Origin: Nostoc piscinale CENA21
Lineage (GTDB): Bacteria; Cyanobacteriota; Cyanobacteriia; Cyanobacteriales; Nostocaceae
NCBI RefSeq assembly: GCF_001298445.1
Contig: NZ_CP012036.1
Location: 6,015,525 to 6,079,524, forward strand
DNA: 64,000 nt
Reading direction: 5' to 3'
In this document: piece by piece, positions 34,301-43,878 of the stretch
Position numbering within the stretch: the first letter of the stretch is position 1
Layout: each line of letters opens with the position of its first letter
The notes under the pieces: generated by a model
What the model was told of the DNA's origin: nothing
Database searches by the model: none
What the model saw: the letters and a program-made list of their open reading frames with translations, nothing else
Program-made: the position numbers and the translations under genes

Positions 34301-37300
34301 ATGGCATTTTCTTCGATTGTGCGTGCCTTGGCGCGATCGCCACTCACCACAGAACTACTTTCTAAGCTCAATCGGCAACAAGATTTACGCTTAAATGGTA
34401 TTCCCCGTCTACCCAAGGGCTTGGTAGCATCGGCACTAGCACAAAATTCAGGAAGGAATTTATTTGTTGTTTGTGCAACGCTGGAGGAAGCCGGACGCGC
34501 CTACGCTCAATTAGAGGCGATGGGCTGGTCAACAGTACATTTCTACCCAACTTCCGAAGCATCTCCTTACGAACCTTTTGACCCCGAAACTGAAATGACC
34601 TGGGGACAAATGCAGGTTTTGGCAGATTTGGTCAAGGGTCAAGAGTCAACAGTTAATGGTCAAAATAAAACCATAGCGGTGGTTGCTACTACGGGAGCTT
34701 TACAGCCGCATTTGCCGCCACCAGAGGCTTTTACACCTCTAAGTCTAACCTTGACCAAAGGAATGGAATTTGACCTGAATACCTTCAGTACCAAAATTAC
34801 AACCTTGGGTTACGAGCGAGTACCTTTAGTTGAAACAGAAGGGCAATGGAGTCGACGTGGTGATATTGTTGATGTTTTCCCTGTTTCTTCAGAATTGCCA
34901 GTACGCTTAGAGTGGTTTGGCGACGAAATCGAGCAGATTAGAGAATTTGACCCGTCAACTCAGCGTTCTGCTCTTGACAAAATTAACCAAGTCGTGCTTA
35001 CACCGACGAGCTTCACTCCGATCATCCTGGATGCACTTAAGGATAATGCTGAGTTCCAAGTTTTGAAAGAGGAGTTAAATACTGACTCAGAACTTGAGAC
35101 TGAAGAAACAGGGATTTTAGAAGGAAGTCGGCGGTTTTTGGGGCTGGCGTTTGAAAAACCCGCATCGATTTTAGATTATTTACCTGAAAATACTTTAATT
35201 GCTATTGATGAACCAGAACAGTGTCATGCCCATAGCGATCGCTGGGTGGAAAATGCCGAGGAACAATGGTCGCTAGGGACTGGGGAATTAGATTTAGGTT
35301 CTCTACAATTACCGAAAATCCATCGGTCGTTTGATGATTGTCTGGCGGAAGTTACCCAATTTCCAACTGTTTATTTATCGGAAATTGCCGAAGAAAACAA
35401 CGGGATTAATTTAGCGAGTCGGTCTGTACCAGTTACACCGCATCAGTTTGGTAAACTTGCCGAGACGCTAAGACAAGAACGCGATCGCAATTTCTCGATC
35501 TGGCTAATTTCCGCCCAACCTTCCCGTTCTGTCTCTCTATTACAAGAACACGACTGTCCGGCGCAGTTTATCCCCAACCCGCGCGACTACCAAGCAATTG
35601 AAAAGCAGCAAATCAATCATGTACCAGTCGCCTTAAAATATTCGGGCTTGGCGGAACTGGAAGGATTTATTCTGCCGACTTACCGCTTGGTAGTTGTCAC
35701 CGACCGCGAATTTTACGGTCAGCACTCCCTCGCCACGCCAGGATATATCCGCAAGCGGCGTAAGGCTGCTTCTAAGCAAGTTGACCCGAATAAACTGCGT
35801 CCGGGAGATTATGTAGTTCACAGAAGCCACGGGATTGGTAAATTTGTCAAGCTGGAAAGTTTGACGATTAACGATGAAACCCGTGATTATATCGTCGTGC
35901 AGTACGCTGATGGGCTTTTACGGGTAGCGGCTGACCAAGTTGGTTCTTTGTCAAGGTTCCGCGCCACAGGCGATAAACCCCCAGAACTGCACAAAATGAC
36001 TGGGAAGGCTTGGGACAATACCAAGAACCGCGTCCGCAAAGCTATTAAGAAATTAGCAGTAGACTTGCTGAAATTGTATGCAGCGCGATCGCAGCAACAA
36101 GGTTACGCCTATCCTCAAGATATGCCTTGGCAAGAGGAAATGGAAGATTCCTTCCCTTACCAACCTACCACCGACCAGCTTAAAGCTGTCCAAGATGTCA
36201 AACGCGACATGGAAAGCGATCGCCCAATGGATCGGTTAGTTTGTGGTGACGTTGGTTTCGGCAAAACTGAAGTTGCAATCCGCGCGATTTTTAAAGCTGT
36301 GACGGCTGGTAAACAAGTCGCACTCTTAGCACCTACAACTATCCTCACCCAGCAACACTACCACACCCTCAAAGAACGATTTGCACCTTATCCTGTGAAT
36401 GTCGGCTTACTCAACCGCTTCCGTACTGCTGAAGAACGTCGCAATATTCAAAAGCGATTAGCAACAGGTGAGTTAGATATCGTCGTGGGTACACACCAAC
36501 TTTTAGGTAAAGGCGTATCATTCCGCGACTTAGGCTTGTTGGTTGTGGATGAAGAACAAAGATTTGGTGTGAACCAAAAAGAGAAAATCAAATCTTTGAA
36601 AACTCAGGTTGATGTACTAACACTTTCCGCCACACCCATTCCCCGAACCTTGTATATGTCCTTATCTGGTATTCGGGAAATGAGTTTGATTACCACACCA
36701 CCCCCAACCCGCCGACCAATTCAAACTCACCTTTCACCCCTGAATCCCGAAACAGTCCGCAGTGCAATTCGTCAAGAACTAGACCGAGGCGGACAGGTGT
36801 TTTATGTAGTTCCGCGAGTTGAAGGGATTGAAGAAACTACAGCCAAATTGCGCGAGATGATACCGGGAGGGAGATTTGCGATCGCTCACGGGCAGATGGA
36901 CGAAAGCGAGTTAGAATCAACCATGCTCACCTTCAGCAATGGTGACGCAGATATCTTGGTATGTACAACAATTATTGAATCTGGGTTAGATATTCCCCGT
37001 GTTAACACCATCCTAATCGAAGACGCGCACCGTTTTGGACTATCGCAACTATATCAATTACGCGGTCGTGTTGGACGTGCAGGTATTCAAGCCCATGCCT
37101 GGTTATTCTATCCCAAGCAGCGCACCTTATCTGATGCGGCGCGGCAAAGGTTACGGGCAATACAAGAATTTACCCAACTCGGTTCCGGGTATCAACTAGC
37201 AATGCGCGACATGGAAATCCGAGGCGTGGGTAACTTGCTAGGTGCAGAACAATCCGGTCAAATGGATGCGATCGGTTTTGACTTGTACATGGAAATGTTA

Positions 37301-37810
37301 GAAGAGGCGATTCGAGAAATTCGCGGTCAAGAAATTCCCCAAGTTGATGATACGCAAATTGACCTCAACCTCACCGCATTTATTCCCGCCGATTACATTC
37401 CAGATATTGATCAAAAGATGAGTGCTTACCGTGCGGTGGCTGCGGCGAAATCGAAAGATGAACTAACGCAGATTGCTGCTGAATGGAGCGATCGCTATGG
37501 TACTTTACCCGTCCCCGCCAATCAACTTTTGCGCGTCATGGAACTGAAACAAGTAGCGAAAAAATTAGGATTTAGCCGCATCAAACCAGAGAACAAACAA
37601 CACGTAATTTTAGAAACACCAATGGAAGAACCTGCATGGAATTTACTTGCAGCAAACTTACCAGAACATCTCAAAACACGCTTTGTTTACTCTCCTGGTA
37701 AAGTCACAGTCCGCGGTTTAGCTGTAATGAAAGCCGACCAACAATTGCAAAGTTTGATTGATGCAATGGGGAGAATGCAGGGAGCGATCGCAGAGGCTGC
37801 TGTTGTTTAA
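34301..37810 (+). CDS. mfd: Transcription-repair coupling factor Mfd
   Basis: 1169 residues. Mfd removes RNA polymerase stalled at DNA lesions and recruits UvrA. The N-terminal UvrB-like part is followed by the RNA polymerase-interacting domain (RPGDYVVHRSHGIGKFVKLE, about 505-525). The RecG-like translocase carries Walker A GDVGFGKTEVA near 650 and the DEEQ box (VVDEEQRFG) near 750, then helicase motifs TLSATPIPRTLYMS and RGRVGRAG. The TRCF C-terminal domain (from about 1020) has DLNLTAFIPADYIPD. Length is normal and the frame intact. Confidence 0.97.
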   Translation: MAFSSIVRALARSPLTTELLSKLNRQQDLRLNGIPRLPKGLVASALAQNSGRNLFVVCATLEEAGRAYAQLEAMGWSTVHFYPTSEASPYEPFDPETEMTWGQMQVLADLVKGQESTVNGQNKTIAVVATTGALQPHLPPPEAFTPLSLTLTKGMEFDLNTFSTKITTLGYERVPLVETEGQWSRRGDIVDVFPVSSELPVRLEWFGDEIEQIREFDPSTQRSALDKINQVVLTPTSFTPIILDALKDNAEFQVLKEELNTDSELETEETGILEGSRRFLGLAFEKPASILDYLPENTLIAIDEPEQCHAHSDRWVENAEEQWSLGTGELDLGSLQLPKIHRSFDDCLAEVTQFPTVYLSEIAEENNGINLASRSVPVTPHQFGKLAETLRQERDRNFSIWLISAQPSRSVSLLQEHDCPAQFIPNPRDYQAIEKQQINHVPVALKYSGLAELEGFILPTYRLVVVTDREFYGQHSLATPGYIRKRRKAASKQVDPNKLRPGDYVVHRSHGIGKFVKLESLTINDETRDYIVVQYADGLLRVAADQVGSLSRFRATGDKPPELHKMTGKAWDNTKNRVRKAIKKLAVDLLKLYAARSQQQGYAYPQDMPWQEEMEDSFPYQPTTDQLKAVQDVKRDMESDRPMDRLVCGDVGFGKTEVAIRAIFKAVTAGKQVALLAPTTILTQQHYHTLKERFAPYPVNVGLLNRFRTAEERRNIQKRLATGELDIVVGTHQLLGKGVSFRDLGLLVVDEEQRFGVNQKEKIKSLKTQVDVLTLSATPIPRTLYMSLSGIREMSLITTPPPTRRPIQTHLSPLNPETVRSAIRQELDRGGQVFYVVPRVEGIEETTAKLREMIPGGRFAIAHGQMDESELESTMLTFSNGDADILVCTTIIESGLDIPRVNTILIEDAHRFGLSQLYQLRGRVGRAGIQAHAWLFYPKQRTLSDAARQRLRAIQEFTQLGSGYQLAMRDMEIRGVGNLLGAEQSGQMDAIGFDLYMEMLEEAIREIRGQEIPQVDDTQIDLNLTAFIPADYIPDIDQKMSAYRAVAAAKSKDELTQIAAEWSDRYGTLPVPANQLLRVMELKQVAKKLGFSRIKPENKQHVILETPMEEPAWNLLAANLPEHLKTRFVYSPGKVTVRGLAVMKADQQLQSLIDAMGRMQGAIAEAAVV

Positions 37811-37845
37811 ATAGTAGATTAGGACTAATCACCCACTAGAACTAT

Positions 37846-38070
37846 ATGTCAAACTTACTGAGCAGAATTACAATTAATCCCAAACAATGCGGCGGTCGCC
37901 CATGTATTCGAGGTATGAGAATTAGGGTGTCAGATGTATTAGACTTGTTTGCTGCTGGACTTAATGCAGAACAAATATTAGAAGAAATGCCTGATCTAGA
38001 AGCAGATGACCTCAAAGCAGCACTACTATATGCTTCGCGGAAGCTGAATCATCCAGTGTTAGTAGCATGA
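37846..38070 (+). CDS. DUF433 antitoxin-like protein
   Basis: 74 residues with the DUF433 pattern: RITINPKQCGGRPCIRGMRI, then VLDLFAAGLNAEQILEEMPD and the helix DLKAALLYASRKL. The family has a helix-turn-helix-like fold and is usually found directly before DUF5615 PIN-like genes, as here with a four-base overlap (ATGA). The pair is regarded as a VapBC-like toxin-antitoxin module. It lies 36 bases past mfd. Confidence 0.88.
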   Translation: MSNLLSRITINPKQCGGRPCIRGMRIRVSDVLDLFAAGLNAEQILEEMPDLEADDLKAALLYASRKLNHPVLVA

Positions 38071-38405
38071 CAATCTGGATAGATGCACATTTATCGCCTG
38101 CAATTGCAACTTGGATCAGCAACACTTTTGGTATAACAGCTTTAGCTTTACGCGATGTTGGTCTGAGAGATGCTGAAGACCTTGAGATTTTTGAGGCAGC
38201 AAAAACTCAAGGAGTTATCTTTGTAACTAAAGATAGCGACTTTGTTGACTTGGTTGAGCGTCTGGGAACACCACCGCAAATTATCTGGTTGACGTGCGGA
38301 AATACATCAAATTCTCGGTTACAAGAGATTTTAATTGCTACTTTACCAAAAGCATTAGAGCTTTTACGAACAGGTGAAAAGTTAGTAGAAATCAGTGGAG
38401 AATAG
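38067..38405 (+). CDS. DUF5615 PIN-like toxin
   Basis: 112 residues of the Mut7-C/DUF5615 PIN-like type. The acidic residues expected of a PIN nuclease appear in IWIDAHLSP at the start, DAEDLEIFEAA near 38, and VTKDSDFVDL near 55. It overlaps its partner DUF433 gene by four bases, so both are made together. Probable RNase toxin held by the upstream protein; toxicity is not shown by sequence. Confidence 0.87.
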   Translation: MTIWIDAHLSPAIATWISNTFGITALALRDVGLRDAEDLEIFEAAKTQGVIFVTKDSDFVDLVERLGTPPQIIWLTCGNTSNSRLQEILIATLPKALELLRTGEKLVEISGE

Positions 38406-38420
38406 GAAAGGTAGTCCCCA

Positions 38421-38984
38421 ATGGTACAGACAACAGCCAAAAATTTGACATTAGAGGAGTTTCTCAAACTACCAGAAACTAAACCTGCCAGTGAATACAT
38501 TGATGCTCAAATTATTCAGAAACCTATGCCACAGGGTGAACACAGCACAATTCAAGGTGAACTAATCATCACCATCAATGGAGTTACGAAACCGCAGAAA
38601 ATTGCACGAGCATTTCCAGAGTTGCGCTGCACTTTTGCTGGACGTGCGATCGTTCCAGATGTATCTGTGTTCCTGTGGGAGAGAATTCCGCGAAATGAGA
38701 ACGGAGGTGTGGCAAATGTTTTTGCACTAGCTCCCGATTGGATAATTGAAATCCTTTCTCCTGAGCAAAGCCAAAGTAAGGTCATTGCTAAAATATTGCA
38801 TTCCTTGAAGCATGGAACTCAAATGGGTTGGTTGATTGACCCAAGTGAAAGAGTAGTATTTGTTTATTTCTCAAACCAGCCACCAGAGTTATTTGATAAG
38901 CCAGAGCAGTTACTTCCTGTTCCATATTTTGCAAGTGAGTTACAGCTTACGGTCGGTGATTTATTCGGTTGGTTATTGGAATAA
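38421..38984 (+). CDS. Uma2/DUF820 family protein, short form
   Basis: 187 residues. The PD-(D/E)XK-like core is visible as AIVPDVSVFLWERI near 75, DWIIEILSPEQSQSKV near 107, and HGTQMGWLIDPSERVVFVY near 130. Unlike the two other Uma2 genes here it lacks the coiled-coil tail. It begins 15 bases after the DUF5615 gene and may be co-transcribed with the toxin-antitoxin pair. Family function is unknown. Confidence 0.88.
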   Translation: MVQTTAKNLTLEEFLKLPETKPASEYIDAQIIQKPMPQGEHSTIQGELIITINGVTKPQKIARAFPELRCTFAGRAIVPDVSVFLWERIPRNENGGVANVFALAPDWIIEILSPEQSQSKVIAKILHSLKHGTQMGWLIDPSERVVFVYFSNQPPELFDKPEQLLPVPYFASELQLTVGDLFGWLLE

Positions 38985-39094
38985 AAAACCAAAATGAATA
39001 TTAAAAAATATCTATAAAATTTGGATTCATTGATTTTTAATTAGTTTAACTTAGAGTAATTTTAGAAAAGTTTATTATATAGTGTTAATGTCCA

Positions 39095-39902
39095 ATGTCT
39101 GATATTGCTATCGAATTTCAGGAACTATTGAACCGAAATGACGTGACAGAGCAAAACTGCCAAGATTTTATTGAGAAAAATACTGAATTGTTTTACACAC
39201 CATTTCTTCTGAACCATCATATTCATTTCAGTTCAATCATATCTAAATTTCCTTTAGACACATCCTTAGTGACTGATTTTGTTTACTTAACAAAGTCTTC
39301 AGATTTTTGGTATGTTGTTTTAGTCGAGCTAGAACATCCACATAAAGAACTCTTCCGAAATGACCAAAATAAGATTGTGCCGACTTCGGCAATGACTGAA
39401 GCAATGTCACAAATTCATTCTTGGCAAGAGTTTATAGCTAAAAATAAAAATGAAATTTTAAGACGACTGAATCCCCTTATTATACCTATACCTCTTCGGC
39501 ATAATCCTATTTTTTTTAAATACTTATTAGTGATTGGTAGAAATGAACAAAAATCTGTAAATCAGGGGATGAGGGATAGATTAGCTAGTCTTTGTAATGA
39601 TGATATTCTTATATGCACATACGACAGCTTAATTACCTACTACAAACATAGCCCTAAATTTAAAAAAAAATGTTCTTAAGCTTAGTAGAAATTATTTTGA
39701 AATAAAATATCTACATGAAACAAAACCTCTTCTATTCGCTAGTCTATTACCTGAAAATTTAAAGATTACTCCAGAGCAGAAAAGCTTACTAATTGGGCGT
39801 GGTTACGATATTGAAGATTGGGAAAAGGGAAAATTACTTTCTTACAACGGTAAAATGACATCTGAAAAAGGGAAAACATATAAGAAAAAGCAAAAAAATT
39901 AA
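39095..39902 (+). pseudogene. Shedu-like DUF4263 protein, one frameshift in A9
   Basis: Read as given the frame stops at 39679 after 194 residues. Dropping one base from the A9 run at 39662-39670 restores 268 residues ending GYDIEDWEKGKLLSYNGKMT and a short Lys tail. The DUF4263 region has an early helix FIEKNTELFYTPFLL, then LVTDFVYLTKS and VVLVELEHPHKELF, where D and ELE fit a PD-(D/E)XK nuclease in the variant ELE-x-P form. DUF4263 is the core of Shedu anti-phage systems. AT-rich composition and neighbours (toxin-antitoxin pair, Uma2) support an accessory origin. Whether it works depends on the frameshift being real. Confidence 0.72.
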
Positions 39903-39982
39903 AATAGCTTTGTTGTTTCCAAGATAAGTAACTGAGCAATTATAGATAATTAATACTTGGACTTTTTTAAAGATAAACAGCT

Positions 39983-40216
39983 ATGACTGAGCTACTAGAA
40001 TACGCTATATCTCGATTGAAAACTTTACCTGCTGATGAGCAAGATGCGATCGCAGCTATGATTCTAGAAGAACTAGAAGATGAACGCCGTTGGGATGAAG
40101 CTTTTGCTAGTTCTCCCGACTTACTTGCGAAACTTGCATCGGAAGCGATGGCTGAATATCGTACAGGCAAAACCCAAGAGTTAGATCCAAATAATAGGCT
40201 GCTGTCTCAATTCTAA
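39983..40216 (+). CDS. Small antitoxin-like protein without a visible toxin
   Basis: 77 residues, acidic and helical: MTELLEYAISRLKTLPADEQ, then AIAAMILEELEDERRWDEAF, then a loose C-terminus. This resembles the small antitoxins that precede RelE/ParE-type toxins in cyanobacteria. No complete toxin follows. A degenerate 25-codon scrap at 40320 is the only related thing nearby. The assignment is by resemblance only. Confidence 0.6.
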   Translation: MTELLEYAISRLKTLPADEQDAIAAMILEELEDERRWDEAFASSPDLLAKLASEAMAEYRTGKTQELDPNNRLLSQF

Positions 40217-40319
40217 GAAGGTAGCGCGATCGTCTTCTCCCTAGTTAGTTTTTACACTAACAAACCCAATAGTCAAATGTACTAAAATTGAGATCCAACC
40301 TCTGTTAGAGTGTTTTCGT

Positions 40320-40394
40320 ATGTCTTTGCAAGAGTTGAAAGAACAAGCGTGTAAACAGCCTGTGAGCGATCGCTGCAAGGTACGTCTTAGTTGA
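40320..40394 (+). pseudogene. Remnant of an antitoxin-type gene
   Basis: ATG at 40320 opens a 24-residue frame MSLQELKEQACKQPVSDRCK that then stops. From memory, small cyanobacterial antitoxins often open MSLQELKEQAYKLPVSDRLA, so this looks like the N-terminal stub of such a gene after decay. The scrap is short and the call is weak. Confidence 0.35.
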
Positions 40395-40453
40395 AATTGC
40401 TGTATGAAATGATTTTTTACACCTACCCATCCGCGCGGCTGGTTCAGCAAAGA

Positions 40454-41237
40454 CTAAAATTCTTTGTGTTGATAAGCTAAATAAACAGCTTCTAAAAAGA
40501 TATCAGGAGCAACTGCTGGCAAGTTATCTAAGTTAACAATGGCTGCTACTTGTTGAGTTAATTTAGAAGCAAGTGCTACTCTTGATTTGGTTGCCATTGC
40601 GCCACGTCGCTGCAAGTATTCTCGAATTACGGCAAAATCATCTGGTAATAATTGAGATAAATCAGCAATATTTAGCAATTCTGTATACAGTGAATTTGCT
40701 TGTTCTGATATGGTGAAAGTTGCTGATGGTGCGGCTATTTCAGATTCAATCACAATTGTACCAGCAACCCAATCACCCAAGCGTTTTTCACGGCTGCTAA
40801 ACATAATAAAAAAAAGCCCCCAGAAAGAAAAATTCGTCTAAAGGCCGCAGTAAGGCGCGTAAAGTTGTCTGCGCTAACCCAACGGGTCTACCATCATCTC
40901 GCACAACCCGAATTTTCGCCAAGCGTTTTCCTGGGGTTTGCCCTTGCCATAAGGTTTCAAAAAATACAAAATAACCAACGTAAATTCCGAAGAGAAGTAA
41001 AAAGGTAATGGCAATTAGCCAAAGTCCTACTTGCGAACCAATAGCCTCTTGTCCTTCCAAAATATCAGCTAACTGACCAGATAGAGAAATCCAGACATAG
41101 ATGCACACTAATATAATTACAGCTAATGCCAGATAGTCAATTAGCAAAGCCCAAGCACGGTTTCCTATCCCAGCGAGGGTAAATTCTAGTTCGACGCTTT
41201 CGGGGGTGCGGAATTTAACGCGGTTAAAAAAGTGCAT
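40454..41237 (-). pseudogene. RDD-family membrane protein, one frameshift in A8
   Basis: On the minus strand the first frame stops after 146 residues, and the continuation MFSSREKRLGDWVAGTIVIE is in another frame. Removing one base from the A8 run at 40808-40815 joins them into 260 residues reading GAFFIMFSSREKRLGDW. The RDD domain is clear: GNRAWALLIDYLALAVI (Arg and Asp), GQTPGKRLAKIRVV and the final RLGDWVAGT. About three membrane segments are present, followed by a helical cytoplasmic tail. RDD proteins are putative transporters or channels. It clusters with another multi-pass gene and a SpoIIM-family gene. Confidence 0.82.
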
Positions 41238-41253
41238 AAATAATATTTTTACT

Positions 41254-42110
41254 TTAGATTTCGCGATCGCGTAATTGTAAGCCTAACCCTTCCCGGCGGC
41301 TGCGGAGGTCGTAATAAATCACAGCTTTAATTGTTTGCCACAATGGTACAATTGCTGCACTACTAGTAAAACTTAGAGCCAAAACTACGACAGCATAAAG
41401 CACAACAAACAATCCAGAATTGTCTCTGGTAATTGCCAAAAAAGCAACCTGAATAATACTAGTAATAATCTGCACAAGAATTTGAATTGGAATGGTAATT
41501 AAAAAAGCAATAAAGGAAATTAATAAAATCCGCCACACATAACCTTCAGTTAACTCCCAGCTACGGCTAATAGATGATGTCGCGTCAATATTTTCCTCAA
41601 TGGCTAAAGGTACATCAACCAAAAAAAAATCGAGTTAAAAACCAAAAAAACTCCCAGAAAAATTCCAATACCTGCAATAAGTGCGATCGCAACCAATAAA
41701 ATCACACTGACAGGATTTCCTTGCTGACCAGATCCGCTAATTAAGGCTGCTGACAAAAAACTAAACAGCGTAAATACAATAACCACTCCCAACACTACAC
41801 CTAAGCCTAAAAAACCCATTAACAGCATCATCAATAAAAACTGCCACATTCTAGAATTGACAAAGCGTTCGCCTGATGACATACTTTCTGGCTGATTAAC
41901 TAGTTCGCCAAAAGCCAAGCGCGAAATCAGCGAGATGAGAGCGTAACATTTTCCCCAACCATATATAGGTACCAATACCCAGACATAAGCCCTCAACGCC
42001 AATAAAAAATAATCCTTCAAATGAGAACGATATAGCCGTATACCTGCACTGACAACATTTCCCACGCTGAGTGGTTGCATAGGACTTGGAGAACCAATAT
42101 TTCCCGACAT
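41254..42110 (-). pseudogene. Multi-pass membrane protein, one frameshift in A9
   Basis: The minus-strand frame stops after 168 residues (LVFNSIFFW then stop). The rest, VDVPLAIEENIDATSSISRS, continues in another frame. The A9 run at 41621-41629 must gain one base, or lose two, to rejoin them into about 285 residues. Five or six long hydrophobic segments and the order (N-terminal LSVGNVVSAGIRLYRSHLKD, late SRSWELTEGYVWRIL) resemble DUF975/glycerophosphodiesterase-membrane-domain proteins. Function is unknown. It lies 16 bases upstream of the RDD gene on the same strand and probably forms an operon with it. Confidence 0.72.
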
Positions 42111-42169
42111 GATGCCAAATTTCCTTGAAAGTACAGTTGTGAATTTGTGGCTATCTTAAGGTAGGTTAG

Positions 42170-42206
42170 AGCAATTCGTAATTCGTAATTTGTAATTCGT
42201 AATTAA
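42170..42206. repeat. Octamer tract (AATTCGTA)n
   Basis: AATTCGTAATTCGTAATTTG and further units form an 8-base-period tract in the divergent gap between the multi-pass gene and the SpoIIM-family gene. Confidence 0.6.
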
Positions 42207-42381
42207 CAAATGTAGACATAATCGAGGTTTTAAGCGGCGTTAGTGACCAAATTTTAGAAAATGAATTCTAATTGCTCATATCATTTCTTAATGAAAACGC
42301 AATTTATAGTTTTTCCTCTTGTCTTCCTTGTCTCCCAATCCCCCTTCCCTTCTACCAAGCTACTCCTTACTCCCCGACTCT

Positions 42382-43335
42382 ATGAATATTCAAAGATGGA
42401 TTACCCGCAGAGAACCAAATTGGCAGCGTTTGGATGCTTTATTAAAGCAAGTAGAAAAAAAAGGACTTAAATCTGCACGCGCTGGGGAAATTAGGGAATT
42501 AGCCAGTTTATATCGTTCAGTGGCGGCTGATTTAGCCCGCGCCCAGACACAACAAATTGGTCAGACTTTAATCCAAAGTTTGCAAATTTTAACAACTCGC
42601 GGTTACACGCAGATTTACCAAGGTTCACGACGACAAGAATGGCGGGCGGCGTTGGAATTTTACCGTTGGGGTTTACCATTGGTTGTACAGCAGACATTTC
42701 CCTATATTGCTTTGGCTACAGGTTTGTTTTTGCTGGGGGGAGTGGTTGGTTGGTGGTATGCTTGGCAAGACCCAACCTTTATGTCATTGGTAGTGCCACA
42801 ACGCTTAATTTCTCAGGTACGAGATGAGCATAAATTATGGATGGGGTCGATTGTGGGAGTTGAACCGTTAGCATCCAGCAGCATTATGATTAATAATCTT
42901 TCGGTGTCGTTTGGTGCGGTTGCAGGTGGAATTACGGCGGGATTCTACACAACTTATTTAATGGTATTTAATGGTTTATTAATTGGTGCTGTTGGTACTT
43001 TAGTCGGTCAAAATAATTTAGCTTATCCTTTTTGGGCGTTTGTTTTTCCTCATGGGGCTTTGGAATTGCCAGCGATATTTTTTGCTGGTGGTGCAGGTTT
43101 ATTATTAGCTAGAGCAATTTTATTTCCTGGTAAATATCGCCGTGGTGATGCGTTAAAGTTCTATAGTTTCCAAGCGGCACAATTAGTTTTTGGGATTGTA
43201 CCTATGTTAATTATTGCTGGTACAATAGAAGGCTTTTTTTCGCCTAATCCCAATGTCCCAGACCCAATTAAATATCTTGTGGGACTAGGATTATTTGTAT
43301 TTTTGGTGTTGTATTGTAATCGCAAGCGTAGTTAG
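42382..43335 (+). CDS. Stage II sporulation protein M family membrane protein
   Basis: 317 residues from ATG at 42382 (MNIQRWITRREPNWQRLDAL), which fits the family better than the earlier in-frame ATG at 42319. An N-terminal helical region (to about 95) is followed by about six membrane segments, with the SpoIIM/DUF95 signatures SSIMINNLSVSFGAVAGGIT and FPHGALELPAIFFAGGAGLL. Cyanobacteria do not form endospores; this family is often next to RDD, MoxR-type and DUF58 genes, and here it is divergent from an RDD gene. That suggests a shared membrane complex of unknown purpose. Confidence 0.85.
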   Translation: MNIQRWITRREPNWQRLDALLKQVEKKGLKSARAGEIRELASLYRSVAADLARAQTQQIGQTLIQSLQILTTRGYTQIYQGSRRQEWRAALEFYRWGLPLVVQQTFPYIALATGLFLLGGVVGWWYAWQDPTFMSLVVPQRLISQVRDEHKLWMGSIVGVEPLASSSIMINNLSVSFGAVAGGITAGFYTTYLMVFNGLLIGAVGTLVGQNNLAYPFWAFVFPHGALELPAIFFAGGAGLLLARAILFPGKYRRGDALKFYSFQAAQLVFGIVPMLIIAGTIEGFFSPNPNVPDPIKYLVGLGLFVFLVLYCNRKRS

Positions 43336-43481
43336 GTAATTTCATCTCTAGTCGTTTCCAGTCGAACTAGTTAGACTTTTTGAGGAATTTTCTTTAGATA
43401 ATCTATTTGCTCTTGAGACAAAATTGTTCTAAGTTACTTGCCTTAAAATCGATGAAATTCTGCAATTATAGCAATCGAAGT

Positions 43482-43791
43482 ATAGGTTAGGACATTAAAC
43501 GAATAGCTATTTTACTGCCATTTACTTGTACAAACTGCTCAAATTGCTCTGAACCAAGAATTTTGGGATTATATCCTTGTTGATATCCTACTTTCGCCTG
43601 ATAGTTTCCTGTTTCTTCTCTCTTTTTTAATCAAGTGTCTCTTGTATTACGGCTAATTTGAAAGGTTCGACTGGCTTGAGTTTTGCTCATCCTAGTATCA
43701 ATCGCATTAATTACCTTTGTTCTTTAATCGTAACTATAATATTCTGGCATTTTTTTTAGGGTCATTTTTTTTTTAGTATGTCCTAACCTAT
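43482..43791 (-). mobile_element. IS630-family relic, 310 bases
   Basis: Terminal inverted repeats ATAGGTTAGGACAT (43482-43495) and ATGTCCTAACCTAT (43778-43791) are perfect over 14 bases. On the minus strand the interior still spells the helix-turn-helix start of an IS630-type transposase, with two stop codons: MPEYYSYD, then RTKVINAIDTRMSKTQASRT, then FQISRNTRDT, then LKKREETGNYQAKVGYQQGY. The DDE domain is deleted. An adjacent TA may be the old target. The remainder of the 540-base gap between the SpoIIM-family gene and ltrA is AT-rich and empty. Confidence 0.8.
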
Positions 43792-43878
43792 GCTTAGACT
43801 GCTATATATCAGATTTATAGATAGCCAATTGCGGACTGCTAATGATAAAAAGCTATTAGCGATTTGCAAGTAACTTTT

